Assembly: GCA_025355165.1 (NCBI GenBank)
Contig: JANYAD010000119.1
Span: forward strand, 1-53,383
Direction of reading: 5' to 3'
DNA from: Gammaproteobacteria bacterium
GTDB taxonomy: Bacteria; Pseudomonadota; Gammaproteobacteria; Steroidobacterales; Steroidobacteraceae
DNA: 53,383 bases
Shown: piece after piece, positions 43,178 through 53,250 of the stretch
Layout: every line of letters begins with the position of its first letter
Numbering within the stretch: position 1 is the stretch's first letter
Program-made: the position numbers and the translations under genes
The notes under the pieces: model-generated
Told to the model about the DNA's origin: nothing
The model's input: the letters and a program-made list of their open reading frames with translations, nothing else
The model's database searches: none

Positions 43178-44022
43178 TCCTCCCTCCTAGCTCATCGAGC
43201 CGATTTGATGTGGGGAGTATAGAAATCAAGAATTTGTCCGACATAGGTCAAACGCCGCTTTTAATCGTAGGAATCCAGGTCTACGGCGTTAGCAAAATGC
43301 GCGTAGATTTACGAGGACTTACCCCCTTCTTGGAGCATTGAGAACCGCATGCCTTCCCTTGATTCCTCCGCCCACTAACCCCGTCCACGGGATTGCGATG
43401 CGGAAAAAGAGCTCCGTAATAATTCTGCGTCTGGCTTCGGTCTCATGGCGGCGGCGCCCAGTGAAGCGCTATTGGTCGATATCGGTAACACCGTTACTGC
43501 AGTGACAGTTCTCTCATCACGCCCGCAGCCGGCGCGTCGACGTGCGCCGACTCGGCCCCTAGGCAAAGGTAGAACGGCCAACCCCGACAGCGCGCACGCT
43601 TGCTGTCACATTAAAGAGACCTGTTGTCCTCGAACGGACGCGCCCACGCTTTTTGCAGCGGCTTGCATCGAGATCTCCATGTCCTTGACGCGCCGCGCTG
43701 GTCGCAAACTAATCCAAGGCATTTCGTTCGGATTGTCAAAGATCGTCGCACGGACACTGCCGAAGAACCGATCGTTGCCCTCTTTCTGAAACGGTGCCGC
43801 TGGCGTCCCTTCGACTGGGAATTGTAGTTCCTCTTTTTGCCCCGGTGAGCAGCCGATCGGCTCGGCAATGTCACGCACATTCAAGGCGCGCGCCGGCTGA
43901 TCGACGTCGTACGGATTCTTAGGTCTGCGAAAAGATCACCGCGGCCGGAGCTCAATGCGTCGATTGGCTGTCAAGTCCAAAGACCGTTTTTTGACCACCG
44001 CACATCACAAGTTTTAGTCGCC
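43178..44022. other. Gene-poor stretch with a short open frame
   Basis: No clear gene in about 845 bases. A minus-strand frame (43606-43884, up to 110 codons if counted from the upstream stop) has even, protein-like composition (NVRDIAEPIGCSPGQKEEL, SVRATIFDNPNEMPWISL) and could be a gene remnant or a small hypothetical; it has only a TTG start and no ribosome binding site. An imperfect dyad is centred at 43500/43501. I cannot assign any function. Confidence 0.35.
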
Positions 44023-45048
44023 TTATTCTAGCCACGCGCAACGTGTGCGCAAAACTTCCCTGGGAGGCAATCCAAAAGCCTGCCTAAAGGCTCGACTGAA
44101 ATGTGATGAATTCGAGAATCCGCATTCCAGGGCAACATCGGTGACGGTCATGCGTGGACCGAAAGGTGACTTCAACAACTGATGGGCGCGCTGGAGACGC
44201 TCAGATTTAATAAATTCTCCAAGGGTCTGCCCTTCGTCCCGGAACAAATTATGGACATAGCTCAGAGAAAGCTTGCATTGCTTCGCGATACCTCCCGGAG
44301 AACAATCTGGATCAGCCACGCGTGAGCGGACCATACCCTTTATCCGTGCCAGAGTAGCCGCCCTGATGGATCTCTCGCCGCTCATCAAATCCGCATTGCA
44401 ACTTAGCGCAAGCAGTACAATATCGCCGATCATGTGGCAGACGCTTTGAAATTCTTGTGCGCTCATTGTTTCCGCGTCACGGGCGAAGGTGGCCAAACTA
44501 ACGCATGCCAAATGACCTATGCCGACTGCGCCTTCTGAAGGGCGCACGCATTTATCCTGACCGTTAACAAGCCGCTGATCCACGAAGACTCTCGGCATCA
44601 GGAAGCACAGAGTGTCATTATTGCCGAGCTTAATGTGTGTCAGAGGCTCCGCCGCCGAAAGGAGCGCGAAGGACGATGACGGGCCACATGTCAACTGGCG
44701 ACCAAATTGAGAAAACTCAATGTCGCCGCCTAACGGTAAATAAACGACATATCGATCCCGGCCGTCACTACCAATCTCCTGAGGCTGTCTTACTAACTTA
44801 TATTTGCCGCTTGTGGTCCGAAATCGAGCCAGAGTAAATCCATTCATGGAGCGGCTTCGAGCATTAACCTCAAAACGTGTATTTTCCGGGTCTGTATTAG
44901 CTACTTTATATTTAAAGAGATTTCGATCTATGAACCGTATCCAGCGCTCGTTAATATCACTGTATTCGCGCACGGAGCCGACCAAATTGTCGTCTTCGCG
45001 TTCGGAGTTGAATTTACTGCCACTGTGCGCGATGGCGCTTTGATCCAT
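44023..45048 (-). CDS. AraC-family transcriptional regulator
   Basis: 341 residues from the ATG at 45048, which has AGGGGAAA upstream; the longer open frame has no family match there. The N-terminal part fits an AraC-binding-like domain (YVVYLPLGGDIEFSQFGRQ). The C-terminal 100 residues carry the double helix-turn-helix: GGIAKQCKLSLSYVHNLFRD and VTDVALECGFSNSSHFSRAF, ending in FGLPPREVLR. It sits just downstream of the tannase gene in the same direction and is the likely regulator of the receptor/esterase genes; this is inference. Confidence 0.9.
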   Translation of the reverse strand: MDQSAIAHSGSKFNSEREDDNLVGSVREYSDINERWIRFIDRNLFKYKVANTDPENTRFEVNARSRSMNGFTLARFRTTSGKYKLVRQPQEIGSDGRDRYVVYLPLGGDIEFSQFGRQLTCGPSSSFALLSAAEPLTHIKLGNNDTLCFLMPRVFVDQRLVNGQDKCVRPSEGAVGIGHLACVSLATFARDAETMSAQEFQSVCHMIGDIVLLALSCNADLMSGERSIRAATLARIKGMVRSRVADPDCSPGGIAKQCKLSLSYVHNLFRDEGQTLGEFIKSERLQRAHQLLKSPFGPRMTVTDVALECGFSNSSHFSRAFRQAFGLPPREVLRTRCAWLE

Positions 45049-45311
45049 GCACTTTCCCCTGAACTTTTTCTCCGGACGACCATTTGGTTTGCTGCGAGCA
45101 TAAGGTACCAAATTTCGATGGCAAACCATAGGAATTCGCCGAGGCACCGGCGAGGGCCTGGCTAGAAACTGTGCGCAGTTGTCAGGCCGGACCTCGAGTT
45201 TCGGCAACGGGCAATGGTGTAGGACGAATAGGGGCTGCCGCGGTGCGGCTGTGCACAAAAGAAACCTTGTACGTGATCCCGCGTGAAATGTTGATTACGT
45301 AGCAGCAGTCA

Positions 45312-46940
45312 TTAGTCGGCCGCACATACGAAGCTGGTCGCTTCATCAGTTCGACCCTTGCCGTTATACTTCGCCACCGCAGGAAACGCACACAAGGGGC
45401 GCGTCATGACAACGGGTTTGGCGCGATCATCACCCTCGAATTTCGTCGCTATGATGCTCTCTGGCGGAATATCTTTCTCCACCCAGCGCTCAAGAGCCGA
45501 GACGATGTCATGCTCTGCGTCACCGTCACCTCCTCTCTGACCAAACTCGTTAGGCCCGGGACCACCGGCACAGTGCCCGACGGCAGGCGCAAGGAATAAC
45601 CTAAAGAATTTTTGAGTTTCTTCCAAGGCTCGCGTTTCGATGGCGCTGCCCTCCGCGGTGCCGTTCCGTCCTGCTGGATTTTGGGCGTCTATCACCTTGC
45701 GATAGTAGCTAATCATACCTAGAGGTGTGACGATCGAGTCTGCCCAGCCATGAAATGCGATAATCTTCCCGTGGTGCGCTCTAAATTTCGTAAAGTGTAC
45801 GTCGTCAGCATTTAGAAACTTCCCAACTCTGTTCCGAGCTTCAATTGGAGTCTTGTCAAGGTCGAAGTGACGGAAGGTCCAATTCGGATCCCGATAGACG
45901 AAATTGCTGAAAAAGCCATTCCCATACATGCTCTCTTCGGCTTCGACCGGAGCCAATTCGAAGCTTGGACCCGTTACGGTATGGTTCCATTCGATGGTTT
46001 CACCGCCGTAAGGAAGTCCCTCATAGACTCGCTCCCCAGAATCCGTTTTCGGGCCATTATGTATAGCTTCAAACGTTTTGAGTTGTTCGGCCGTCAGCTT
46101 CAAGGCAGATGGCTCCACGCGGCAACGTAGCGGATTGTTAATCACACCGTCTTTCACGCCATCGGCAGCATCACAAGCTGCCGCAACTGCAAAGCCAATT
46201 TTGTCGAGGTCTTGTGGTGCGATGTAACTGGCGCGATTAGCCAAATTGATTTTTGCGCCCCAAGAGAAACTCGAAAATAGATTAGTCCACTGATTGGCGG
46301 CCGCTCCGCTGACGATCCCATCGAAGTCCTCTGGATACCGCTGCGCTTCCATGAGTCCTTCCTGACCACCTTTCGAGCATCCCACAAAATACGAATGCTT
46401 CGGCTGGCTGCCGTAGAAGGCCGCCGTAATCTGTTTTGCATTCTTCGCCGTCAAATGCACAGCTCGGTAGCCATAATCTATGATTTTTTGTGGATGTCCT
46501 AATGCCCAGCTGGCACTATTTGGACCAACGGCGGGACCACTGTGGCCGTCATCCGTCGATGCTACCGCGGAGCCAGCGATGAGAGGCCTAACCATCGAAT
46601 CGTAGCGAATTGACCCTGCAAAGCCGCCGTTGCCGACAGACTCATATCGACCGGTCCAACCTGATTCCGGCAACCAGACCTCGAATTTAATGTCAGAATC
46701 AGTGGTTGGTTTGATACTGCCGGTCACCCGGCAGAAAGCAACCGGAATCGCCGGTTGCTGCTGACGGAAAATAGCCTGAGCTGGGGGAGTAAATTTCCCG
46801 GCGGCGAATGACTCGGCCCCGGTAATGGTCGTATTGGGCAAATTCAATTGCGACAGGCTGGCGCAGGTCGCCGCAGCCGATGCCCCGCCACAAGCGACGA
46901 ACATGAAAACCGAAACCAAGAGACACTTTAATCTGAGCAT
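45312..46940 (-). CDS. Tannase/feruloyl-esterase family hydrolase
   Basis: 542 residues. A signal peptide (VFMFVACGGASAAAT) is followed by the tannase/feruloyl esterase domain. The nucleophile Ser189 is in FVGCSKGGQEGL (G-C-S-x-G-G), with the acid and base in HGWADSIVTPLG and GHCAGGPG; the Cys in the nucleophile motif pairs with another near the His as in the family. It should cleave aromatic esters such as gallate, ferulate or related esters outside the cytoplasm. It starts seven bases after the TonB receptor gene, so both are co-transcribed. Confidence 0.92.
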   Translation of the reverse strand: MLRLKCLLVSVFMFVACGGASAAATCASLSQLNLPNTTITGAESFAAGKFTPPAQAIFRQQQPAIPVAFCRVTGSIKPTTDSDIKFEVWLPESGWTGRYESVGNGGFAGSIRYDSMVRPLIAGSAVASTDDGHSGPAVGPNSASWALGHPQKIIDYGYRAVHLTAKNAKQITAAFYGSQPKHSYFVGCSKGGQEGLMEAQRYPEDFDGIVSGAAANQWTNLFSSFSWGAKINLANRASYIAPQDLDKIGFAVAAACDAADGVKDGVINNPLRCRVEPSALKLTAEQLKTFEAIHNGPKTDSGERVYEGLPYGGETIEWNHTVTGPSFELAPVEAEESMYGNGFFSNFVYRDPNWTFRHFDLDKTPIEARNRVGKFLNADDVHFTKFRAHHGKIIAFHGWADSIVTPLGMISYYRKVIDAQNPAGRNGTAEGSAIETRALEETQKFFRLFLAPAVGHCAGGPGPNEFGQRGGDGDAEHDIVSALERWVEKDIPPESIIATKFEGDDRAKPVVMTRPLCAFPAVAKYNGKGRTDEATSFVCAAD

Positions 46941-46947
46941 TGCTGAT

Positions 46948-49389
46948 CTATCGCCTCAAGATGAAAGTTATGCCAATTGTGCGGGGCCGAAACGTGCGTT
47001 GAGTATAAATGAAATCTTGCGCTCCGCCATTTTGGTAGAAAGGCGTGTGCGAATCGAAAACATTGTTCATGAATAGTGAAATATCAAAATCACTGATGTT
47101 CGTTCCGAGACGCATCGACACGAGGTTCGTCGCGGGTGTCAAGATGAACCCAGGAGAGTAGATCTGGTTCCTAATATCCTCGTTAGCAGTCGGCATCGTC
47201 TGCGCGCTGGCATACTCGTAGTCGACTCGAAAATAACTGGCGCGCTCCCAGGCATGGAAGTCATACCTGCCATTGACTGCAACTGTCCAAGGATGCGCGG
47301 CAGAAAGCGCGTTGCCCTGCAGTGCAACGGAACTCCGGACACCAGTGACTGGATTGGGGGGCGAAAACAAAGATTTTGAATACTCGGCCTTCGTGTAACC
47401 CGCCGCAAGGCCCAGAGTTACCTGGGTACCTAGAAGCAAATCACCTTGAAGATCAAACCCCTTGCTGGTAGCTTCCCCAAGATTCGCGACAAAATCGAGT
47501 GCGCAGCTGGGCAGAAGAATGGACTCCTGAATCCCGGACCATTTATCGTGATACACACTTCCAGCCAACTGCAGACGCCCATTCAGTAATTGATTTTTCG
47601 ATCCGGCCTCGTAGTTCCACACTGAATCCGGACCGTAAGACACTGGTGCCGTCGTGTAACCCAATGCATGAAGGTCCGTGTCGCAACGCGAGGGAATTCC
47701 TGAGTTCGCCCCGCCAGTGCGATAACCTTTTGACGCGCTAGCGTACACGAGGTTGTGGTCATCAAATGCATATGACAGACCATACTTTGGAGTGACGGGC
47801 GTTTCCGACTCATTCCCAGGAACGACTGTCGACCCACCGTTAAACGGCCCATCCGTACTGTTGACAACACTGAACTTCGCCTTCGCTACGCGAACGCCAG
47901 CCGTCAACGTTAAACCTCCGATTAGCCTGTAGTCGACCTGACCGAAGACTGCAGATTGTTTGTCCTCTGATTCGATGAACGAACGATAGCTATACTTGCC
48001 CTCGAATAAGCCGTCAGGAAAGACTACCGACGAAGGTTGGCCAAACGCTGCCAGAGATAGCAAATTGAAATCTTCAGGGGTATCCGGTACGAATTGGTGA
48101 GACGACTGGTGTTCCTTTTGAAAAAAGAATCCCAGTACCCAATTCAACCGCGAGTCTGCGCTGTCTTTCGATTGCAGCCTCACCTCCTGTGTCCACGCGC
48201 GTTGGGTGTCAACAAAAAGATCTTGAGATCTGAAATCGGCAATGCCGACTGGATTTGGCTGTGCCGGGGTCACCGTAATTCCGAGTGCGTTAGGGATAAT
48301 CGACCCCATATCACGGTTATTCCAGTTGCTTTGTTCAAAGAACGACGTGTTGGAGATGATGTTAAACCACCGCGTCTCGTATGAAACATTTAGCGAAGGC
48401 AGGTAAGTCGACCCCTGAAATGGCGCCGTCGCCGTCGCACCATTATTGAATACACCTCTACTCGGGTCGGATAGGTAATTCCAATAGGTTTGTGCGTCGT
48501 TTACGTAAAGCTGCTGAAAGTAGAACGACGGCTTGATGTAAAGCCCTTCGATGGGCTTTATCGAAAAGGCCAGGCGAGCGTTATACGTTCTGCTCCAGTC
48601 TGGATCCGTAGCTTCTAAATCCCCCGTTAGTTTGTTTACCTTATCTACATACCCTCCATCACGACGATAAGCGATGCTAGCCCGAAATCCGACTTTGTCG
48701 TCCACGATAGGACCACCAATAGCGTATCCCGCTTCGTAACTCTGATCGCCGTGCTGCGTGAATCCCAGCTCGCTTTTTCCGTAGCTGGTGTAGGTATCCA
48801 AACTTGCTTCCGGCGTTATGAACCTGATCGTTCCGCCTTCAGATCCGGCTCCAAACAATGTGCCCTGCGGCCCCCTGAGTACTTCGACCCGCTGAAGATC
48901 AAAAACCGCGGGAAATACCGTCGTGCTCGAGAAGCCGATTACCCGCGACTGAATGGGTGTGTCGTTGATATAGACCCCGGTGGGCGACGACCCAGCATCA
49001 GAGCTTATTCCGCGAATGGAGACGACGGTATCGCCCGCGTTGCCTCTCGTAAACGAGATCCCCGGCGTGAACTGCGCAATGTCATCGATGGAATTCACGC
49101 CTCGCTGGTCCAGCCCTTTTTGAGTAAAGGCGGTGATGCTGATTGGCACGCTGCCGAGGTCTTTGTCGGTTCTCGTCGCGGTTACGACGATCTGCTCAAG
49201 GGCCACGTTCTGATCCGATTGCTCTCTTGGACGCACTGCATTTGTGGCGCTGTTCTGCGACGGCTGTGACTGCAATTGAAGGTCGGTCGCGGGTGCATCT
49301 GCCGCTGAAGCACTCATGGCACTTACAACAAGATTTAAAACTAGACCACTGAAAATCAGTCCCGGCTGATTGTAGATAGCGGCTAACAT
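46948..49389 (-). CDS. TonB-dependent receptor
   Basis: 813 residues from the ATG at 49389, chosen for its strong GGAGGAGAT site; the frame continues upstream to 49461 without one. After a signal sequence and a Gln/Ser-rich stretch comes the TonB box (LEQIVVTATR), a plug (SIDDIAQFTPGISFTRG; LQRVEVLRGPQGTLFGAGSEGG) and a 22-strand-type barrel ending in ITFILRR. The plug and barrel style matches the iron-complex/oligomer receptor group. With the esterase next to it the substrate is probably an aromatic ester or its glycoside rather than a siderophore. Confidence 0.92.
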   Translation of the reverse strand: MLAAIYNQPGLIFSGLVLNLVVSAMSASAADAPATDLQLQSQPSQNSATNAVRPREQSDQNVALEQIVVTATRTDKDLGSVPISITAFTQKGLDQRGVNSIDDIAQFTPGISFTRGNAGDTVVSIRGISSDAGSSPTGVYINDTPIQSRVIGFSSTTVFPAVFDLQRVEVLRGPQGTLFGAGSEGGTIRFITPEASLDTYTSYGKSELGFTQHGDQSYEAGYAIGGPIVDDKVGFRASIAYRRDGGYVDKVNKLTGDLEATDPDWSRTYNARLAFSIKPIEGLYIKPSFYFQQLYVNDAQTYWNYLSDPSRGVFNNGATATAPFQGSTYLPSLNVSYETRWFNIISNTSFFEQSNWNNRDMGSIIPNALGITVTPAQPNPVGIADFRSQDLFVDTQRAWTQEVRLQSKDSADSRLNWVLGFFFQKEHQSSHQFVPDTPEDFNLLSLAAFGQPSSVVFPDGLFEGKYSYRSFIESEDKQSAVFGQVDYRLIGGLTLTAGVRVAKAKFSVVNSTDGPFNGGSTVVPGNESETPVTPKYGLSYAFDDHNLVYASASKGYRTGGANSGIPSRCDTDLHALGYTTAPVSYGPDSVWNYEAGSKNQLLNGRLQLAGSVYHDKWSGIQESILLPSCALDFVANLGEATSKGFDLQGDLLLGTQVTLGLAAGYTKAEYSKSLFSPPNPVTGVRSSVALQGNALSAAHPWTVAVNGRYDFHAWERASYFRVDYEYASAQTMPTANEDIRNQIYSPGFILTPATNLVSMRLGTNISDFDISLFMNNVFDSHTPFYQNGGAQDFIYTQRTFRPRTIGITFILRR

Positions 49390-49401
49390 ATCTCCTCCAC
49401 T

Positions 49402-49415
49402 CGAATCCGGATTCG
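49402..49415. promoter_or_regulatory. Perfect 14-base palindrome before the TonB receptor gene
   Basis: CGAATCCGGATTCG lies 12 bases before the receptor ATG, directly before its ribosome binding site. It can be an operator or a leader hairpin that affects translation. AraC proteins usually bind direct repeats, so another regulator or an RNA role is possible. Confidence 0.4.
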
Positions 49416-49685
49416 TTTGTTGTCGAGCGTCGATAGCGACGGCGTCGTTTCCGATAGACACCCTGACGGTACACGATCGTTATTCCACCCGCGATACCTA
49501 GAGTGTTATCGACATGTCCCACAGTATCATCCGCAACCCCTGTGAAACTACGCGCACAACTTTCAGGTTGTTGTGGCTGACATAAACTAAAAAACATGTC
49601 ACTCTTTTTCTAATAGGCGTTGCGCGTTTTCAGATTCAACGGCCCTTCGCAACATCCGCGCTGCTTGCTCGACACTGAGGAATAG

Positions 49686-51392
49686 ATGTCTACAGGAAAA
49701 GCGTTCATTGACGCCCGGGATGAGCTTCTGAGAAGCCGCACGGATTTCGACGCCGCCCTTCGTGATTTTCGCTGGCCGCGGATGGAACATTTTAATTGGG
49801 CGCTGGATTATTTTGATCTTGTCGCGGCGGGAAACTCGCAACCGGCACTGCGCGTAGTTGATGATTTCTCCGGAGATCAAACAGTTTCCTTTTCGGCTAT
49901 TTCGACGCGTTCCTCGCAGCTGGCCAATTTCCTCGCGGATCAAGGGATTGGTCGAGGTGACCGAATTTTGATTATGCTTGGCAACGTAGCTTCTTTATGG
50001 GAGGCCATGCTAGCTTCGATGAAGGTGGGCGCTGTTATCATCCCGGCGACGACTATGCTGGAGCGCGACGAACTTCGCGATCGTATGGCGCGCGGCAACG
50101 TCAAAGCGGTTCTCACGCATGCCTCGCTTACCGATAGGTTTCCGGCCCTGAGCAGTGTCCAGGTGCGCATTGCCGTCGGCAAGGGCGCGCAAACAGGGTG
50201 GTTGGACTACGAGCTTTCTCGGGCCTATGACTCGTTCTTCTATGCTCCTACGCCCACGTGCTCTGAGGAATTGCTTTTTCTCTATTTCACTTCGGGCACA
50301 ACTGCTCGACCAAAGCTCGTCGCACATACTCACGCGAGCTATCCGATCGGACATCTATCGACGATGTATTGGCTCGGCGCCAAACCCGGAGATGTCCACC
50401 TGAATCTGAGTTCACCGGGCTGGGCGAAGCACGCATGGTCCTGTTTTTTTGCGCCGTGGTCTGCGGAGGCTGCGGTTGTTGCATACAACTACACGCGCTT
50501 TGACGCGCGAGCACTACTGGACCAATTGGTTCGCTGCGAAGTCACCACTTTCTGCGCACCGCCGACAGTGTGGCGTTTCCTCATTCAGCAAGATCTTTCG
50601 GCATGGCGCGTCGCGATCCGCGAAGCCGTCAGTGCCGGCGAGCCTCTAAATCCTGAAGTTATTTCCTGCGTACGCGATGCTTGGGGGCTGACGATTCGAG
50701 ACGGCTTTGGACAGACCGAGACGACGGCATTGATCGGCAATACACCTGGACAGCGAGTTAAGCTAGGCTCGATGGGTCGGCCTCTTCCCGGATGCCCAAT
50801 AGTCCTGCTTGATGACCACGGTGCACTCTGCGAAGAGGGAGAGATATGTATTGATCTGAAAAATAATCCTTGCGCACTGCTGCGCGAATATCTGGACGAT
50901 CCCGACCTTACATCATGGGCGAAGCGTGGCGGCTTCTATCATACGGGCGACGTCGCTGCGGTCGACGAGGATGGCTTTCTAACTTATGTCGGCCGACTGG
51001 ACGACTTGTTCAAGTCTTCCGACTATCGGATAAGCCCGTTCGAACTTGAAAGCGTGCTTATCGAGCATCCAGCGGTTATTGAAGCCGCCGTGGTCCCCAG
51101 TCCGGACAAAATGCGCTTGGCTGTGCCGAAGGCGTTTGTGGTTCTCGCCACGGATTATGAGTCGACTGCGGCGGTGGCTGAATCGTTGCTGGTTCATGTG
51201 CGCAGTCGAGTTTCGTCGTTCAAGCGCATTCGCCGAATTGAGTTCGCGTCCCTGCCCAAGACGATATCAGGCAAGATTCGACGCGGTGAGCTGCGTGCCA
51301 TCGAAGAGGCTAGACCGGCAGGTTTGTATCGACGGCCGCTCGAATATTGGGAGGAAGATTTTCCGAACCTAAAGGGAGCTAAGAGCAGTTGA
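49686..51392 (+). CDS. Acyl-CoA synthetase (AMP-forming), benzoate/medium-chain type
   Basis: 568 residues of the adenylate-forming family. The AMP-binding loop is [18 protein letters not shown], followed by DGFGQTETT, the hinge region [22 protein letters not shown] and the catalytic Lys in [11 protein letters not shown]. The pattern is close to benzoate/2-aminobenzoate and medium-chain acyl-CoA ligases (ACSM style). It converts a carboxylic acid to its CoA thioester. TGAGGAA precedes the ATG. It is divergent from the TonB receptor and its stop overlaps the next ligase start (TTGA). Confidence 0.9.
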   Translation: MSTGKAFIDARDELLRSRTDFDAALRDFRWPRMEHFNWALDYFDLVAAGNSQPALRVVDDFSGDQTVSFSAISTRSSQLANFLADQGIGRGDRILIMLGNVASLWEAMLASMKVGAVIIPATTMLERDELRDRMARGNVKAVLTHASLTDRFPALSSVQVRIAVGKGAQTGWLDYELSRAYDSFFYAPTPTCSEELLFLYFTSGTTARPKLVAHTHASYPIGHLSTMYWLGAKPGDVHLNLSSPGWAKHAWSCFFAPWSAEAAVVAYNYTRFDARALLDQLVRCEVTTFCAPPTVWRFLIQQDLSAWRVAIREAVSAGEPLNPEVISCVRDAWGLTIRDGFGQTETTALIGNTPGQRVKLGSMGRPLPGCPIVLLDDHGALCEEGEICIDLKNNPCALLREYLDDPDLTSWAKRGGFYHTGDVAAVDEDGFLTYVGRLDDLFKSSDYRISPFELESVLIEHPAVIEAAVVPSPDKMRLAVPKAFVVLATDYESTAAVAESLLVHVRSRVSSFKRIRRIEFASLPKTISGKIRRGELRAIEEARPAGLYRRPLEYWEEDFPNLKGAKSS

Positions 51393-53131
51393 GTGATCCC
51401 ACCAACAACGCGAGAGGTGGCCGGTTGAGCTACGTGTGCGGGAATGTCGATCGGCCGCTTCTCTACCGATCGGTCGGTGACGTTCTTTCTAAGGCCGCGG
51501 AGCGCTGGCCTGACCACGATGCAGTTCTGGTGCGGCACCAAGATGCTCAACTCAGCTACCGCGAGTTTGATCAGAAAGTTAGCCGTCTCGCAAAAGCACT
51601 ATTGGCTAGCGGCCTCAAAACCGGTGACAGACTTGGCATTTGGTCTCCCAACTGTGTTGAGTGGCTGCTTTCGCAATTCGCCACTGCCCGTGCAGGAATC
51701 ATTCTTGTAAATATCAATCCCGCCTACCGCCAGGCGGAATTGCGGTTCGCCCTGCAAAAGTCCGGATGCAAGGCACTGGTTTTCGCGCCATCCTTTAAAT
51801 CGAGTAATTATGTGGACATGATCCGCTCCATGGTGCCGCTGACGGCGCTTACTGGACTGGGAACCTTGGACTGCGAAGAATTCCCGAATTTGAAGCTGCT
51901 TGTGCAACTAGGTCGCGAGAACATCTTTGATTTCCTGAGCTTCGACGATCTCTTGCTACGAGCGAAAGACATTGCCGAAGATGCGTTAGACGCGTTACAA
52001 CCAGGGATAGATCCCGATCACCCGATCAATATTCAATTCACCAGCGGCACCACAGGCCAGCCCAAGGGGGCAACGCTGAGTCACTTCAATATTGTCAATA
52101 ACGGATATTTTGTTGGCGAGTCGCTGCATCTCACGGCGGATGACCGAGTTTGTATTCCTGTACCTCTATATCATTGCTTCGGGATGGTGCTCGGCGTAAT
52201 TGCCGCTGTCACGCACGGTGCGTGTATCGTATTTCCGGGAGAATTGTTCGACCCCGAGCTTGTTTTACGGTGTGTCTCGGAAGAGCGCTGCACCGCACTA
52301 TATGGCGTACCGACCATGTTCATAGCGGAGTTGGAGCATCCGCGATTCAGCGAATTCAACCTTTCAAGTTTACGCACCGGAATCATGGCGGGAGCCCCAT
52401 GCCCGATTGAAATTATGCGTCGCGTGATAAACGAGATGCATATGCGCGAGATCACTATTTGCTACGGAATGACAGAGACCAGCCCGGTAAGTTTTCAGTC
52501 ATCTAGCAAGGATCCGGTGGAGAAGCGCGTCGGCACCGTGGGACGAGTTCACCCGCACGTTCAGGCGAAAATAATCGATACTAATGGGCGAACGGTGTTA
52601 GTTGGGGAAACAGGTGAACTCTGCACTCGCGGCTATAGCGTAATGCGGGGCTATTGGGCAGAGCCGGAGCTCACAGCCGAGGTCATTGACGCGGCTGGTT
52701 GGATGCACACGGGAGATCTGGCCGCGCTTGATGAGCAAGGGTATTGTTACGTCGTTGGTAGAGTCAAAGACATGCTTATCCGAGGAGGGGAAAACATCTT
52801 TCCGCGCGAGATCGAGGAGTTCTTATATAACCACCCCAAAGTGCAAGATGTGGCCGTTGTGGGTGTACCGGACAGCAAATACGGAGAAGAGATCTGTGCG
52901 GTTATTCAGTTGCGGGACGGAGTCGTCGCAGACGCCGAGGAAATTCAAATGTATTGCCGAGATAAAATTGCTCGCTATAAGGTTCCGCGTTATGTGCGCT
53001 TCGTCGAATCGTTTCCCATGACGGTTACCGGAAAGATTCAAAAGTTTATCATTCGGAAACAAATTGAAAAGGATTTGCGCTCTCAGGATGGGGGTAACGT
53101 CTCGCCCGAGACACGCTTGCCGTCCGGCTAA
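51389..53131 (+). CDS. Acyl-CoA synthetase (AMP-forming), fatty-acyl type
   Basis: 580 residues. The start is a TTG at 51389 overlapping the previous gene's stop (TTGA), which gives the expected N-terminus. Motifs: [62 protein letters not shown] and MTVTGKIQK with the catalytic Lys. This is close to the ACSF2/fatty-acid ligase group rather than the aromatic ligases. Two ligases in tandem suggest activation of two products from one substrate, for example an aromatic acid and a fatty acid. Confidence 0.91.
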   Translation: MSDPTNNARGGRLSYVCGNVDRPLLYRSVGDVLSKAAERWPDHDAVLVRHQDAQLSYREFDQKVSRLAKALLASGLKTGDRLGIWSPNCVEWLLSQFATARAGIILVNINPAYRQAELRFALQKSGCKALVFAPSFKSSNYVDMIRSMVPLTALTGLGTLDCEEFPNLKLLVQLGRENIFDFLSFDDLLLRAKDIAEDALDALQPGIDPDHPINIQFTSGTTGQPKGATLSHFNIVNNGYFVGESLHLTADDRVCIPVPLYHCFGMVLGVIAAVTHGACIVFPGELFDPELVLRCVSEERCTALYGVPTMFIAELEHPRFSEFNLSSLRTGIMAGAPCPIEIMRRVINEMHMREITICYGMTETSPVSFQSSSKDPVEKRVGTVGRVHPHVQAKIIDTNGRTVLVGETGELCTRGYSVMRGYWAEPELTAEVIDAAGWMHTGDLAALDEQGYCYVVGRVKDMLIRGGENIFPREIEEFLYNHPKVQDVAVVGVPDSKYGEEICAVIQLRDGVVADAEEIQMYCRDKIARYKVPRYVRFVESFPMTVTGKIQKFIIRKQIEKDLRSQDGGNVSPETRLPSG

Positions 53132-53250
53132 CATTTCCCTCACCGGGCAGATGACGTACCGTAGTTTGCGCACATTTTGAGGCGGTGGCCTCGGTCTGGA
53201 AGAATGGTTGTTACCACACAGCCCCTCAACCAGAGCCAAGGACCACCACC

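Noticed and set aside
42891-43244. 117-codon minus-strand frame over the small membrane protein
   Set aside because: The competing frame (42977-43177) has a membrane helix and an excellent ribosome binding site; this one has neither.
43445-43789. Plus-strand frame with a stretch (ALLVDIGNTVTAVTVL) like the start of type III pantothenate kinase
   Set aside because: The resemblance covers only about 16 residues and nothing after it fits. The frame also overlaps a near-palindrome that gives a similar peptide on the other strand. Most likely chance.
49081-49350. Arg-rich minus- and plus-strand frames inside the TonB receptor gene
   Set aside because: They are in other frames of a clear coding region and lack domains or start signals.
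53132-53250. Left terminal inverted repeat of the IS256 element
   Set aside because: Only one end is in the window, so any repeat chosen here would be a guess.
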